A DNA stretch of 64,000 nt from CAIYUC01 sp963682005 (GTDB taxonomy: Bacteria > Bacteroidota > Bacteroidia > Bacteroidales > FEN-979): contig OY820914.1 of assembly GCA_963682005.1 (NCBI GenBank), forward strand, positions 3,720,001 to 3,784,000, in the 5' to 3' direction. Of this stretch, positions 53,030-60,970 are shown piece after piece; within the stretch, counting starts at the first letter, position 1, and each line of letters starts with the position of its first letter. Position numbers and translations under genes: made by a program. Below the pieces are notes generated by a model. That model did not search any database, was not told where the DNA came from, and saw nothing but the letters and a program-made list of their open reading frames with translations.

Positions 53030-53075
53030 CCGGAAGGTCGGAAGGTCGGAAAGTCAGATGGTTGGATGGTTGGAA
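53030..53075. repeat. GGAAGGTC / GGTTGGAT short repeat
   Basis: Tandem GGTCGGAA copies followed by GATGGTTG units, directly before composite copy 2. This lies in the 354-bp gap 52911-53264, which has no gene. Confidence 0.8.
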
Positions 53076-53264
53076 GGTCATCAAGTCACAAAGTGATCAT
53101 TTCATCATCGTCATCCCCGCGAAAGCGGGGACGAGTCATAATTCATAATTCACACTCATAATTCATAATTAAGTAACAAAGTAACAAAGTCACAAAGTAA
53201 CAAAGTTATAAATCAACAAATCAGCAACGCAACAACTAAACAAATCAACAACTAAGCAAAAAAG
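53076..53264. repeat. Composite repeat module, copy 2
   Basis: Near-identical to copy 1 over the first 110 bp, including the CGTCATCCCCGCGAAAGC core and the ATAATTCATAATTCACACTC block, then divergent arrangement of the same units. Ends at the stop codon of the cohesin-like gene (53265-53267). Confidence 0.88.
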
Positions 53265-56200
53265 CTATTTCTTCATCGGATTCGGCGGGGTATTCATGCC
53301 GGCGCCGCTCTGCATGTTGTTGAACACGATCACCATGTCAAAAATATCAACGAAAGCGTCACCGGTGAGGTCTTCAACCAGGTAGCCATAAGAGCCGCTT
53401 TGCGAATAGTTGAATACATCATTGTTGTCAAAGATGTCCACATACCCATCCTGGTTTCCGGTCATGCTGGTCACATCTCCTCCGAAAAATGCAAATATTC
53501 CCCTGTCAGTATCAATCTCTTTCATATTGTTGGCATAAGCCTGGGAAGCCTCGAAGGAAAAATCATAGTTGACGGGATCTGCTGAAAAGGAGACCGGCAA
53601 TTTACTCCAGGTCTCTACACTCTGGCGATGATTGACAACGATGTAGTAGTTCCCTGATAATACCGCCGGCACCAGCAAAGTGATCTGCCCGTCAGGTCCG
53701 ATCGCCAGTCCATGGCTCTCGAAAACATTGTCCCAGGGTTCTTCCTGATTGGCAAGTCTTACACTGACTGTATCCGTGACCGGACCGTCAAATTTATCGA
53801 AGGTGCTTTCGCCGTCAAGGCAGTCCTGGGTTTTCCTCATAAGCCCGCTGCTATTGTCATATAATCCTTCAAAGAATGCTGTTACCGATAGATGCCTGAA
53901 TGCTTTTTCAGTCCTGAATGACATGGTTTCACCGATTCCTGTTCCGGCAATATTGGTCCCGGAAATCCTGAAGTAATAAACGGTGTCTGGTAATAATCCG
54001 CTGACTGCGGCCATCACAGGTGTTTCCAAATCGCCAGTTATTACAGAGGGATCTCCTGCTACACTCATTCCGAAAGCGTCAGTCAATCCATATTCAAATA
54101 TTACCGTTGCAAGTGAACCGTTCATCTTTCCTGAACCGTAAAGATTGGCTTCTGAATAGGTGATCTCACCTGCAGATAAAGTGGTCATGGACGGTATTCC
54201 GATCACATTGACGATTGCCGGTTGTGACGTGGCAGGTTCGCAGATAAAAGATTGCACGATAGCCCGGTAGCTCCAGTATCCTATTGAAACAGGGATTTCG
54301 GAATATTCCGTTAATCCTTCGGAACCAGGGATATCTTCATAGGATGAACCATCGACCATTTTTTGCCAGATCACCACGTCACCGGTACTTCCTGATAAAC
54401 CTAATGGCCCCGTGGATTGACCGAAAATAATTGCAGAGCCTCCGGTAACGGAACCTCCGTCACTGAGCGGTTCAATGGTAACTTCAAGAATTGATGGAAA
54501 ATCAGCACTGCAACCAGAGAGGTCCGAGTAGTTAACACTTACATTCTGAAGTCCCGGGGTGTTCCAGGTAATGGTTATCCGGGCTGTTCCTGCACCTGTT
54601 GTTATTTCGCCGCCCGGAGATACCGACCAGTTGTAAGATGTCATTCCACTTTCTGTAAAATACTCAGCCCCGGCTGTCATGGAGCAAAGGTGTGAAGGAC
54701 CGGAGATTGAAGGAGTGGGCAACGGGTTGACACTGGTTTGCTTCAGGGAAGGAGCAAGTGCGCTGCATCCGTTGAGATCTGTATAGTTTACAGTGATGTC
54801 CATGATGCCGGTAGAATTCCATGTTACGTTCACATAATGATCCTCCGGTCCGCCTCCTGACGTAATTGTTCCCTCTGAAGATACCGTCCATGCATAATTT
54901 GTCATTCCTTCATCTGTCGTATATAGTGTACCGATAGATCCTATGCAGACCATGGCTGGCCCGGTGATGACAGGAACAGGAGTAGCAGGATTCAGCGTGA
55001 CAGGGATCGTGTTGCTCGTGTCGGTGCAGATTCCGGCATGGTTGATCTGAACTGAATAATTTCCGGTTGTATTTGCAGAATAGACCGAGTCAACAGCATC
55101 TGCAATTGGCATCGTATTTTTTAGCCATTGAAATGTCCATCCGGGTCTTACCGGGGCTTTCAGCTGGGCCGAAACGCCCGGACAGATTTCAGTTGAACCC
55201 AGGGCCACAATATGATTTGATGCAGGTGTTACTGTAATTATTACCGTGTCGGCGGCAGAGTTGACGAAGCCATCATTTACCATTAGTGTGAACAGGTAAT
55301 TCGTGATGATACATCCATCCGGCGCAGTAAAGGTGGGATGAACAGATGTGGGGTTTGTTAGCGTTATTCCCTCAGGAGCAAACCAGGTGAATGACAAGGA
55401 ATCTCCGTCAGCGTCACTGGACCCGGATCCGTTCAGGGTGACAAGTGTTCCAACCGAAACATTCTGATCAGACCCCGCATTTGCAACAGGGGCATGATTC
55501 AGCCGTGTAACGTTGTAAGACCTCATTTTTATCCCGGAAGCAGAACCCCGGGTTGTAATAAGAGTTACCGAATATGTTCCGGTAGTGGCAAATATCACTT
55601 TCGGATTCTGGGAAGAAGGGCTGGTTCCGCCAGTGAACATAAAGGTCGAGGGTGAAATATCCCAGATCCATCCGGTGGGACTGCCTGTCGTTAAATCTGT
55701 GAACGTAATGATCGTGCTGGTCTCAGGAGCTGAAGTGCTTGCAGTGAAATTGGTCGCAAGCGGGTTGGGCCCGATATATCCGTTGATATAATAACGGGAT
55801 TTTGGCAGGTCGTACAGGCCGGTGGAAGATACTCCTTCTGTATACTTACAGGAATTACCATCATCAAACCATGCTAAAGGCGTGCTTCCTGAATTATACT
55901 GGAACGTAAGATTGATGAGGTTGCTGCTGTCGGGCAAAGTGGCAGCAGGGCCATTCCAGGAAAGAGTGAGCCTTCCCGATCCGGTTGTTGCGGCTGTGAA
56001 AGTTCCGCCGATTGCAGGTACCAGGGATGAAGTCTGATAGACGAGGACACCCGGATCATAATCAAGGGTCAGCGAAAATGAACCGATGTTAGCGAAATTG
56101 TATATTTTAACAGGAACCGTGACTTGCTGCCCGGTTCCGGGGGAAGCATACCAGGCGGCTGTGACGGGAGCAACATGAGAGCCGATGAGGCCGTCACGGT

Positions 56201-57599
56201 AATAATTGGATTTGGGAAGATCATAATATGCATTTCCAACCGCATCATTGAATCTGCACGAAGTGGCATCTCCTGTGACCCATGCCAGCGTCGTAGTGCC
56301 GGTCTTATAAGTGAAGCTGAGTGAGGCCAGATCACTTCCATCAGCCAGGGATTGACCCGATGTACCGGTCCAGTTCAATACAAGTTTCCTTCTTCCATTG
56401 GTTCCCGGAGGATTATTGGTGACCGTCAGGGAACTTCCAAACAGAACATTCGGGGAAAATCCCATGTAAGTCAGTGCCGTTGTATCATAATCAAAAGACA
56501 GGGTAAAGGATTTGATGTTGGAAAAGCCGGACACCTTTACCGGAACTGAAACACCTCCTGCTCCTGACCCCGGGTTTGTAACAGACGGCAGCCAGGTTTG
56601 CGGTGCAAACTGGGATGAACTATAGATCAACCCGTTTTTATAAAAGTCAGCGGTCGGTGAATCAAGCAGCACATTCCCTGTTGAACCGTCAACAAACTCA
56701 CAGGAAGGACCGTTCTCATACCAGTTTAACGTTGAATAGCCCGCCCGCGCATTTGAATACGTAAAGTTAAGCGAGACCAGCGTACTTCCGTTGGCCAGGC
56801 TGACGGTACTCCCATACCAGCCGACCACGATCATCTTTTTTCCACCCGAGCCCAGCACTGAATTTACCGGGAAATACGCTCCGAAGACTGAATTGGCCGT
56901 ATACCCTGTAAATGTGAGAACTGTTGAATCGTATTCAAGGCTGAGCGAAATCGACGAGATGCTTGTCAGGTTGTTCACCTTAACAGGAATGATATAGGCT
57001 CCGGGAACTGCATTGCTTATAATTGGAACAGAAGTTACTGGGGCTCCCCGGTAAGATACTCCTCCATTTAAATAAAAGGAAGCTTTTGGGGAATCAGTGC
57101 AGGTTACCAATGTTGTTCCAGAATATTTTTTATACTGACAGACCTGGCCGCTTGTATACGCCCAGGAAAGGCTTGCCGTTCCTGTTTTATAAGTAAACGT
57201 CAGATCCAGCAAATGGGTGAGATCAGGCAAGGTGATCCCAGCAGACCCGGTCCAGAAGATCACCAGTTTCGCCTGGTTGCCTGTAACCATTGTCTTGGTC
57301 ACGGTCATGCCGGCGGTTCCCGTGAAAGCATTGTCAGGAGTAAAGCCAATATACCTGATTTTCGTTGTATCATACTTCAGGGTCAGTGTAAGCCAGCCAA
57401 TGTTCACAAAATTTGTGACGGTAACGGGAACAATTGTTCCACCGTTTGCGGTTGTGGCATTGGTGATCGTACCCAATGAAGTTACCGGCGCATTATCGGC
57501 CAAGGTGTTCAGCGGGGAAAACAAGGACACTGCCAGAGTGATTAGGAGGACCTTAAGTGCAGATACAAAAATCGATTGGTTGGGCGTAGAAATTTTCAT
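53265..57599 (-). CDS. Large surface protein with four cohesin-like and dockerin-like domains
   Basis: 1444 residues. Signal peptide (about residues 1-34). Four cohesin-like modules of about 145 residues each (approximate spans 36-185, 186-332, 333-478, 479-615), each with a VPVKVxxFxxI strand, SLSLEYD-type strand and a terminal DSP/DLP-K-x-x-YY box. PKD or Ig-like domains follow (620-1140), one fibronectin type III domain (1145-1245, GLLPDTVYYFRISG), and a C-terminal region with two dockerin-like calcium loops (QDGYVDIFDNNDV and DLTGDAFVDIFD). No standard sorting domain is seen. Likely a self-associating surface scaffold or adhesin. Confidence 0.85.
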   Translation of the reverse strand: MKISTPNQSIFVSALKVLLITLAVSLFSPLNTLADNAPVTSLGTITNATTANGGTIVPVTVTNFVNIGWLTLTLKYDTTKIRYIGFTPDNAFTGTAGMTVTKTMVTGNQAKLVIFWTGSAGITLPDLTHLLDLTFTYKTGTASLSWAYTSGQVCQYKKYSGTTLVTCTDSPKASFYLNGGVSYRGAPVTSVPIISNAVPGAYIIPVKVNNLTSISSISLSLEYDSTVLTFTGYTANSVFGAYFPVNSVLGSGGKKMIVVGWYGSTVSLANGSTLVSLNFTYSNARAGYSTLNWYENGPSCEFVDGSTGNVLLDSPTADFYKNGLIYSSSQFAPQTWLPSVTNPGSGAGGVSVPVKVSGFSNIKSFTLSFDYDTTALTYMGFSPNVLFGSSLTVTNNPPGTNGRRKLVLNWTGTSGQSLADGSDLASLSFTYKTGTTTLAWVTGDATSCRFNDAVGNAYYDLPKSNYYRDGLIGSHVAPVTAAWYASPGTGQQVTVPVKIYNFANIGSFSLTLDYDPGVLVYQTSSLVPAIGGTFTAATTGSGRLTLSWNGPAATLPDSSNLINLTFQYNSGSTPLAWFDDGNSCKYTEGVSSTGLYDLPKSRYYINGYIGPNPLATNFTASTSAPETSTIITFTDLTTGSPTGWIWDISPSTFMFTGGTSPSSQNPKVIFATTGTYSVTLITTRGSASGIKMRSYNVTRLNHAPVANAGSDQNVSVGTLVTLNGSGSSDADGDSLSFTWFAPEGITLTNPTSVHPTFTAPDGCIITNYLFTLMVNDGFVNSAADTVIITVTPASNHIVALGSTEICPGVSAQLKAPVRPGWTFQWLKNTMPIADAVDSVYSANTTGNYSVQINHAGICTDTSNTIPVTLNPATPVPVITGPAMVCIGSIGTLYTTDEGMTNYAWTVSSEGTITSGGGPEDHYVNVTWNSTGIMDITVNYTDLNGCSALAPSLKQTSVNPLPTPSISGPSHLCSMTAGAEYFTESGMTSYNWSVSPGGEITTGAGTARITITWNTPGLQNVSVNYSDLSGCSADFPSILEVTIEPLSDGGSVTGGSAIIFGQSTGPLGLSGSTGDVVIWQKMVDGSSYEDIPGSEGLTEYSEIPVSIGYWSYRAIVQSFICEPATSQPAIVNVIGIPSMTTLSAGEITYSEANLYGSGKMNGSLATVIFEYGLTDAFGMSVAGDPSVITGDLETPVMAAVSGLLPDTVYYFRISGTNIAGTGIGETMSFRTEKAFRHLSVTAFFEGLYDNSSGLMRKTQDCLDGESTFDKFDGPVTDTVSVRLANQEEPWDNVFESHGLAIGPDGQITLLVPAVLSGNYYIVVNHRQSVETWSKLPVSFSADPVNYDFSFEASQAYANNMKEIDTDRGIFAFFGGDVTSMTGNQDGYVDIFDNNDVFNYSQSGSYGYLVEDLTGDAFVDIFDMVIVFNNMQSGAGMNTPPNPMKK

Positions 57600-57765
57600 T
57601 TTTAACTCGTTTTAGTGAATGAACAGTTTAGTATTCAAGTTCAGAATATTGGAAGTTGATGTTCTTTTTTTTCAGTGTTTCCTTTTGTCTGATAAAATTC
57701 GCTCCTTTTTACGAAAACCTGTTGAATTGGTTTCGGTGGAATTTAACGTAAATAATCCCATTTCA

Positions 57766-57773
57766 CAAAGTTA
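57766..57773 (-). promoter_or_regulatory. Bacteroidota -7 promoter element (TAACTTTG)
   Basis: Exact TAnnTTTG match 166 bp before the ATG of the cohesin-like gene, predicting a 5' leader of about 160 nt. The remaining 57600-57930 sequence shows no ORF. Confidence 0.55.
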
Positions 57774-57930
57774 ATGAATATTAGGGTACGATGGATTGTT
57801 TATTAATGAATATATTTAAATATGTTTATTAAATGGCCTTATATCTGCAATAGCAGCCGCAAGCGGAAGGAAGGAAAAAAGAAGGTTTTTTGTACAGAAA
57901 AGCTCAGATTCAGAATGCAGGAGTTGCCTA

Positions 57931-58016
57931 ACAACTCACCAGCTCACCAGTTCACCAACTCACCACCTCACCAGTTCACCACCTCACCACCTCACCACCT
58001 CACCAGTTCACCAACT
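57931..58016. repeat. Tandem repeat, CACCACCT / CACCAGTT octamers
   Basis: About ten copies of an 8-bp unit. It crosses the stop codon (57992-57994) of the following minus-strand gene and supplies its last residues. Confidence 0.92.
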
Positions 58017-59434
58017 GTATTCGGTGTGCCAACGATCTCTTTGGTTTTCGAATCAACAAGCACCATGACCGGGGTGGCCAGGACGAAGTAATCGCTTGCG
58101 ACCTTGCTGCGAACACCTTCAGTGGCACGGAGGTGTTTCCATCCATTCAGTGTTGGTATTTTCTTTTCCCAGGCTTTGATCTCTGTCTCAGTTTCGTCGA
58201 GGCTAATGGCGATCACATCGATCTTTTGTCTCACATCAGGCTGCTGTTGCCAGGGGTAGAGTTTTTCTGTCGTTTCCTTGCAATGAGCACAATCTGCCGA
58301 CCAGAAGAATAGGAGAATGTATTTTGATGCGGGTTGATATTTACCCAGTTCGAACGGGTTGCCTTCATTGTCCTTCATGGAGATTTCAGGAGCTTTGCTC
58401 CCAGGCACCAGGGTTTGCATGCCTTTCAATCTTCGCATGATCTCCTGCCTTTTTGAGGTGAGACAGTTTGTATCGTTAAGATAGGGCTCAAGTATCTTCA
58501 TCCCGGCATCAATGGCATTAGATTCATATCCCCTGTAAAAGTAATCCACCATCCATCCATAGACTATTGGATTTCCTTTCCGGGCTTTTTCAATGGCAGT
58601 TTTCCCCGCCAACGGGAACAATGAATCGCGCAAGGCGGTGGTGGTGCATTGTTGTCCGTAGAGGTTGACATAACTGTCTATCCATTTGTTGATCTCGGAA
58701 GTTCGAACAAGGTTGGGATCCTTGAAATCCATGCCATCGAAATAATGAGTGATCATGTTTTGGATTCGTTCAGATTCACTGCCCTGCCAGGGTATCTGAG
58801 GTACATACTGGAAATTGTAAAGACAACTCACAAATAATTTCTGATCCTGGCGGATCCTTTCCCTGAGCCATTGATTGTAAGCCTGCCGGCGTTGTTCATA
58901 TTCCTTAACGCCTTCCTTAAAAACGGAAGATTCGGTATCATCATAATTCATCAGGAAACCCTGAAGCACGCCCAGCTTTTCCTTTTTCTTTCCATTTTCG
59001 TTCGAAAATTCAACGAATGCCGCATTTTCCCGTTCTCCTTTCTGGAAGTGTGTGCTGTCGCCATTGTTGCAATATTTCGGACTCACCCAGAGTTCCAGGT
59101 CCTGGTCATTTACGAAGATGTATTTTTCAGAAGGGTAGGGGGTGCTTGATTCTTTATCCCTGTAATCGAAGCGCAATACAAATTCCCCCGGCAGGGTGGC
59201 CTTCGCAACGACAATTTTTGTTGTTTCCCCGTCCTTGATTCCCGGCACTTCCGTAACGGTCTTGAATATCTTTGTTGAAAGCCCCATGAGGCTTATTTTG
59301 CTGTCATATACGCCTCTCAGATGAATGGTGATCGTGACATCCTTTGACTGAGATTGCAAATTTGACTGGAAAATGCCAAAAAGAAGAATGAAAAGGACGG
59401 GTATATAGGGTTTTCCCCGAAAGTGTTTTTTCAT
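57992..59434 (-). CDS. TlpA-like thioredoxin-fold protein with repeat-derived C-terminus
   Basis: 480 residues. Signal peptide (residues 1-28), DUF4369/DUF5106-like middle part, and a C-terminal thioredoxin domain (residues 335-480) with the ADCAHCKETTEKLYP active site (CAHC) and the cis-proline region DYFVLATPVMVLVD. Likely a periplasmic disulfide reductant or cytochrome-maturation thioredoxin. The last residues, VGELVRW, are encoded by a CACCAGTT/CACCACCT repeat that also provides the stop codon. Confidence 0.88.
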   Translation of the reverse strand: MKKHFRGKPYIPVLFILLFGIFQSNLQSQSKDVTITIHLRGVYDSKISLMGLSTKIFKTVTEVPGIKDGETTKIVVAKATLPGEFVLRFDYRDKESSTPYPSEKYIFVNDQDLELWVSPKYCNNGDSTHFQKGERENAAFVEFSNENGKKKEKLGVLQGFLMNYDDTESSVFKEGVKEYEQRRQAYNQWLRERIRQDQKLFVSCLYNFQYVPQIPWQGSESERIQNMITHYFDGMDFKDPNLVRTSEINKWIDSYVNLYGQQCTTTALRDSLFPLAGKTAIEKARKGNPIVYGWMVDYFYRGYESNAIDAGMKILEPYLNDTNCLTSKRQEIMRRLKGMQTLVPGSKAPEISMKDNEGNPFELGKYQPASKYILLFFWSADCAHCKETTEKLYPWQQQPDVRQKIDVIAISLDETETEIKAWEKKIPTLNGWKHLRATEGVRSKVASDYFVLATPVMVLVDSKTKEIVGTPNTVGELVRW

Positions 59435-59514
59435 AATGGAGGTTTCTGCGCGCTAAAGTAGGGTATTTGCCTATTATGACAAAGATGAAACGATAAGAAG
59501 CAGGAAAAAATTTT

Positions 59515-59612
59515 AGTCGGAAGTCAGAGGTCAGACGTAAGTCGGAAAATGGAGGATGGAGGATGGAGGATTCCCGCCTGCCTGACGGCAGTCAGGCTTT
59601 CGCGGGAATGAC
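59515..59612. repeat. Mixed repeats and fold-back element
   Basis: Begins with GTCGGAAGTCAGAGGTCAGA units and tandem GGATGGA copies (59550-59570). Then a long fold-back TTCCCGC (59571) ... GCGGGAA (59602-59608), containing CCTGAC/GTCAGG and the inverted CGTCATTCCCGC word. No ORF in 59435-59691. Confidence 0.82.
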
Positions 59613-59691
59613 GTAGACCGTAACCCTTAGCCCGCAACTTGTTGCCTGAAGCCCGAACCGATCACATCATCACTACAGCACCACTCACCAC

Positions 59692-60264
59692 TCACCTAAT
59701 AACTCCCACAAAAGTCGTCTTATACTCCTCCCACGCCGTTTTCTGGTAGGCATCGTCGCCGAAATAATGAATGACGGGCTCAAAGCCGTTTGGAGCGAGG
59801 TATGACTGGATGACTGTGATCCACTGGCCTTTTTCATTTAGGAAAACAAGCGAAGGATATGCCAGTTTGCCTTTCAGCAATTCTACCGCAAGCTGATGAG
59901 TTGATCTTTTTCCGGTTGGATTCTTATTGACAAAGGTTACACCGTCGAGCACCAGGGTGTCTTTCATTTCAGCATCGAACTTGACACAGTAGAAATGTTT
60001 GCTCATGTATTCGCTGATCACAGGATTCGTAAAGGTTTCCGAGTCCATCTTCTTGCACCACCCACACCAGTCGGTATAGACATCGATGAATATTTTCTTC
60101 GGTTTTTTCTTGTTCAGCTTATAGGCTTCTTCAAACGTGTACCACTTGATCTTTTCCGATTTATCAGCGGACTTTTCTTTCGTCTTTTCCTGAGGAAAGG
60201 CGGAAGAAATGAAGAATAAGAATAAGAAAGGGGTTATTATCGGGATGAATATCTTGCGCATCAT
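59692..60264 (-). CDS. Exported thioredoxin-like protein (CGWC)
   Basis: 190 residues. Signal peptide (residues 1-24), then a charged stretch and a DUF255/thioredoxin-like domain with the active site YTDWCGWCKKMD, and a following VKFDAEM strand. Probably catalyses disulfide exchange in the periplasm. A CACCACTC repeat begins inside its stop codon. Confidence 0.85.
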   Translation of the reverse strand: MMRKIFIPIITPFLFLFFISSAFPQEKTKEKSADKSEKIKWYTFEEAYKLNKKKPKKIFIDVYTDWCGWCKKMDSETFTNPVISEYMSKHFYCVKFDAEMKDTLVLDGVTFVNKNPTGKRSTHQLAVELLKGKLAYPSLVFLNEKGQWITVIQSYLAPNGFEPVIHYFGDDAYQKTAWEEYKTTFVGVIR

Positions 60265-60339
60265 TAATTTTTCTGCAAAATTACGATTGTTTGATAATAA
60301 ACCGGGGAATGTGCAAAAAATGATCCTTTTGTTAAAAAT

Positions 60340-60368
60340 ACTACTTCGCTACTTCGCTACTTCGCTAC
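60340..60368. repeat. Tandem repeat, CTACTTCG octamer
   Basis: Three perfect copies of CTACTTCG plus a partial one; the stop codon of smpB (60365-60367) is the final CTA of the array. Confidence 0.92.
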
Positions 60369-60808
60369 TCCCTTCTGTCCATCTCCCGCTGAACATCTTT
60401 CTTCTTCAGTGTTTCCCGCTTGTCATAGTGATGTTTCCCTTTTGCCAGGGAGATCGATAGTTTGGCTAACCCTTTCTCATTAATGAACAAAAGAACTGGA
60501 ATGATGGTAAAGCCTCTTTCCTTCACCTTAGCCAATAGCTTCTTTAATTCACGTTTGGTCAGGAGAAGTTTCCTGTCACGCTTGGGCTCATGATTGTTGT
60601 AGGTACCGTGCGTATATTCGGAAATATGCATGTTAATGACGAAAAGTTCATTGCCCCTGAACGTGCAATAAGCATCCACGATGGTCGCTTTTCCTTCCCT
60701 GATCGATTTGATCTCCGTCCCCGTAAGCTGGATGCCGGCTGTAAAATCCTGAAGAAGGAAATACTCGTGCGCTGCCCGCTTGTTCTTTATATTAATTGAA
60801 TTGTCCAT
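60365..60808 (-). CDS. smpB: SsrA-binding protein SmpB
   Basis: 147 residues. The OB-fold starts NIKNKRAAHEYFLLQDFTAGIQLTGTEIKSI, the tmRNA-binding loop contains RDRKLLLTKREL, and a C-terminal KGKHHYDKRETLKKKDVQREMDR tail enters the ribosome mRNA channel. Rescues stalled ribosomes with tmRNA. Normal length. The ssrA gene is not found in the window. Confidence 0.97.
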   Translation of the reverse strand: MDNSINIKNKRAAHEYFLLQDFTAGIQLTGTEIKSIREGKATIVDAYCTFRGNELFVINMHISEYTHGTYNNHEPKRDRKLLLTKRELKKLLAKVKERGFTIIPVLLFINEKGLAKLSISLAKGKHHYDKRETLKKKDVQREMDRRE

Positions 60809-60862
60809 TCTTCATTATTCATTCTTCATTGTATGTTTGGTGTTTATGGCGATTGGTCTGTG

Positions 60863-60884
60863 GGGGTCACTCGCGAGTGACCCC
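60863..60884. repeat. Perfect 22-bp palindrome
   Basis: GGGGTCACTCG and its exact complement CGAGTGACCCC meet without a loop. Two further direct copies of GTGACCCCT follow at 60891-60899 and 60906-60914, in the 162-bp gap 60809-60970, which has no gene. Confidence 0.9.
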
Positions 60885-60933
60885 TACATCGTGACCCCTG
60901 CACCGTGACCCCTGCGAAATTCGGAATTTTTTA

Positions 60934-60970
60934 TTCCTGCATTCTGCATTCTGCATTCTGAATTCCTGCA
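60934..60970. repeat. Tandem repeat, CATTCTG heptamer
   Basis: Three perfect copies of CATTCTG with flanking TTCCTGCA; the array runs to the stop codon of the M16 protease gene (60971-60973). Confidence 0.9.
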
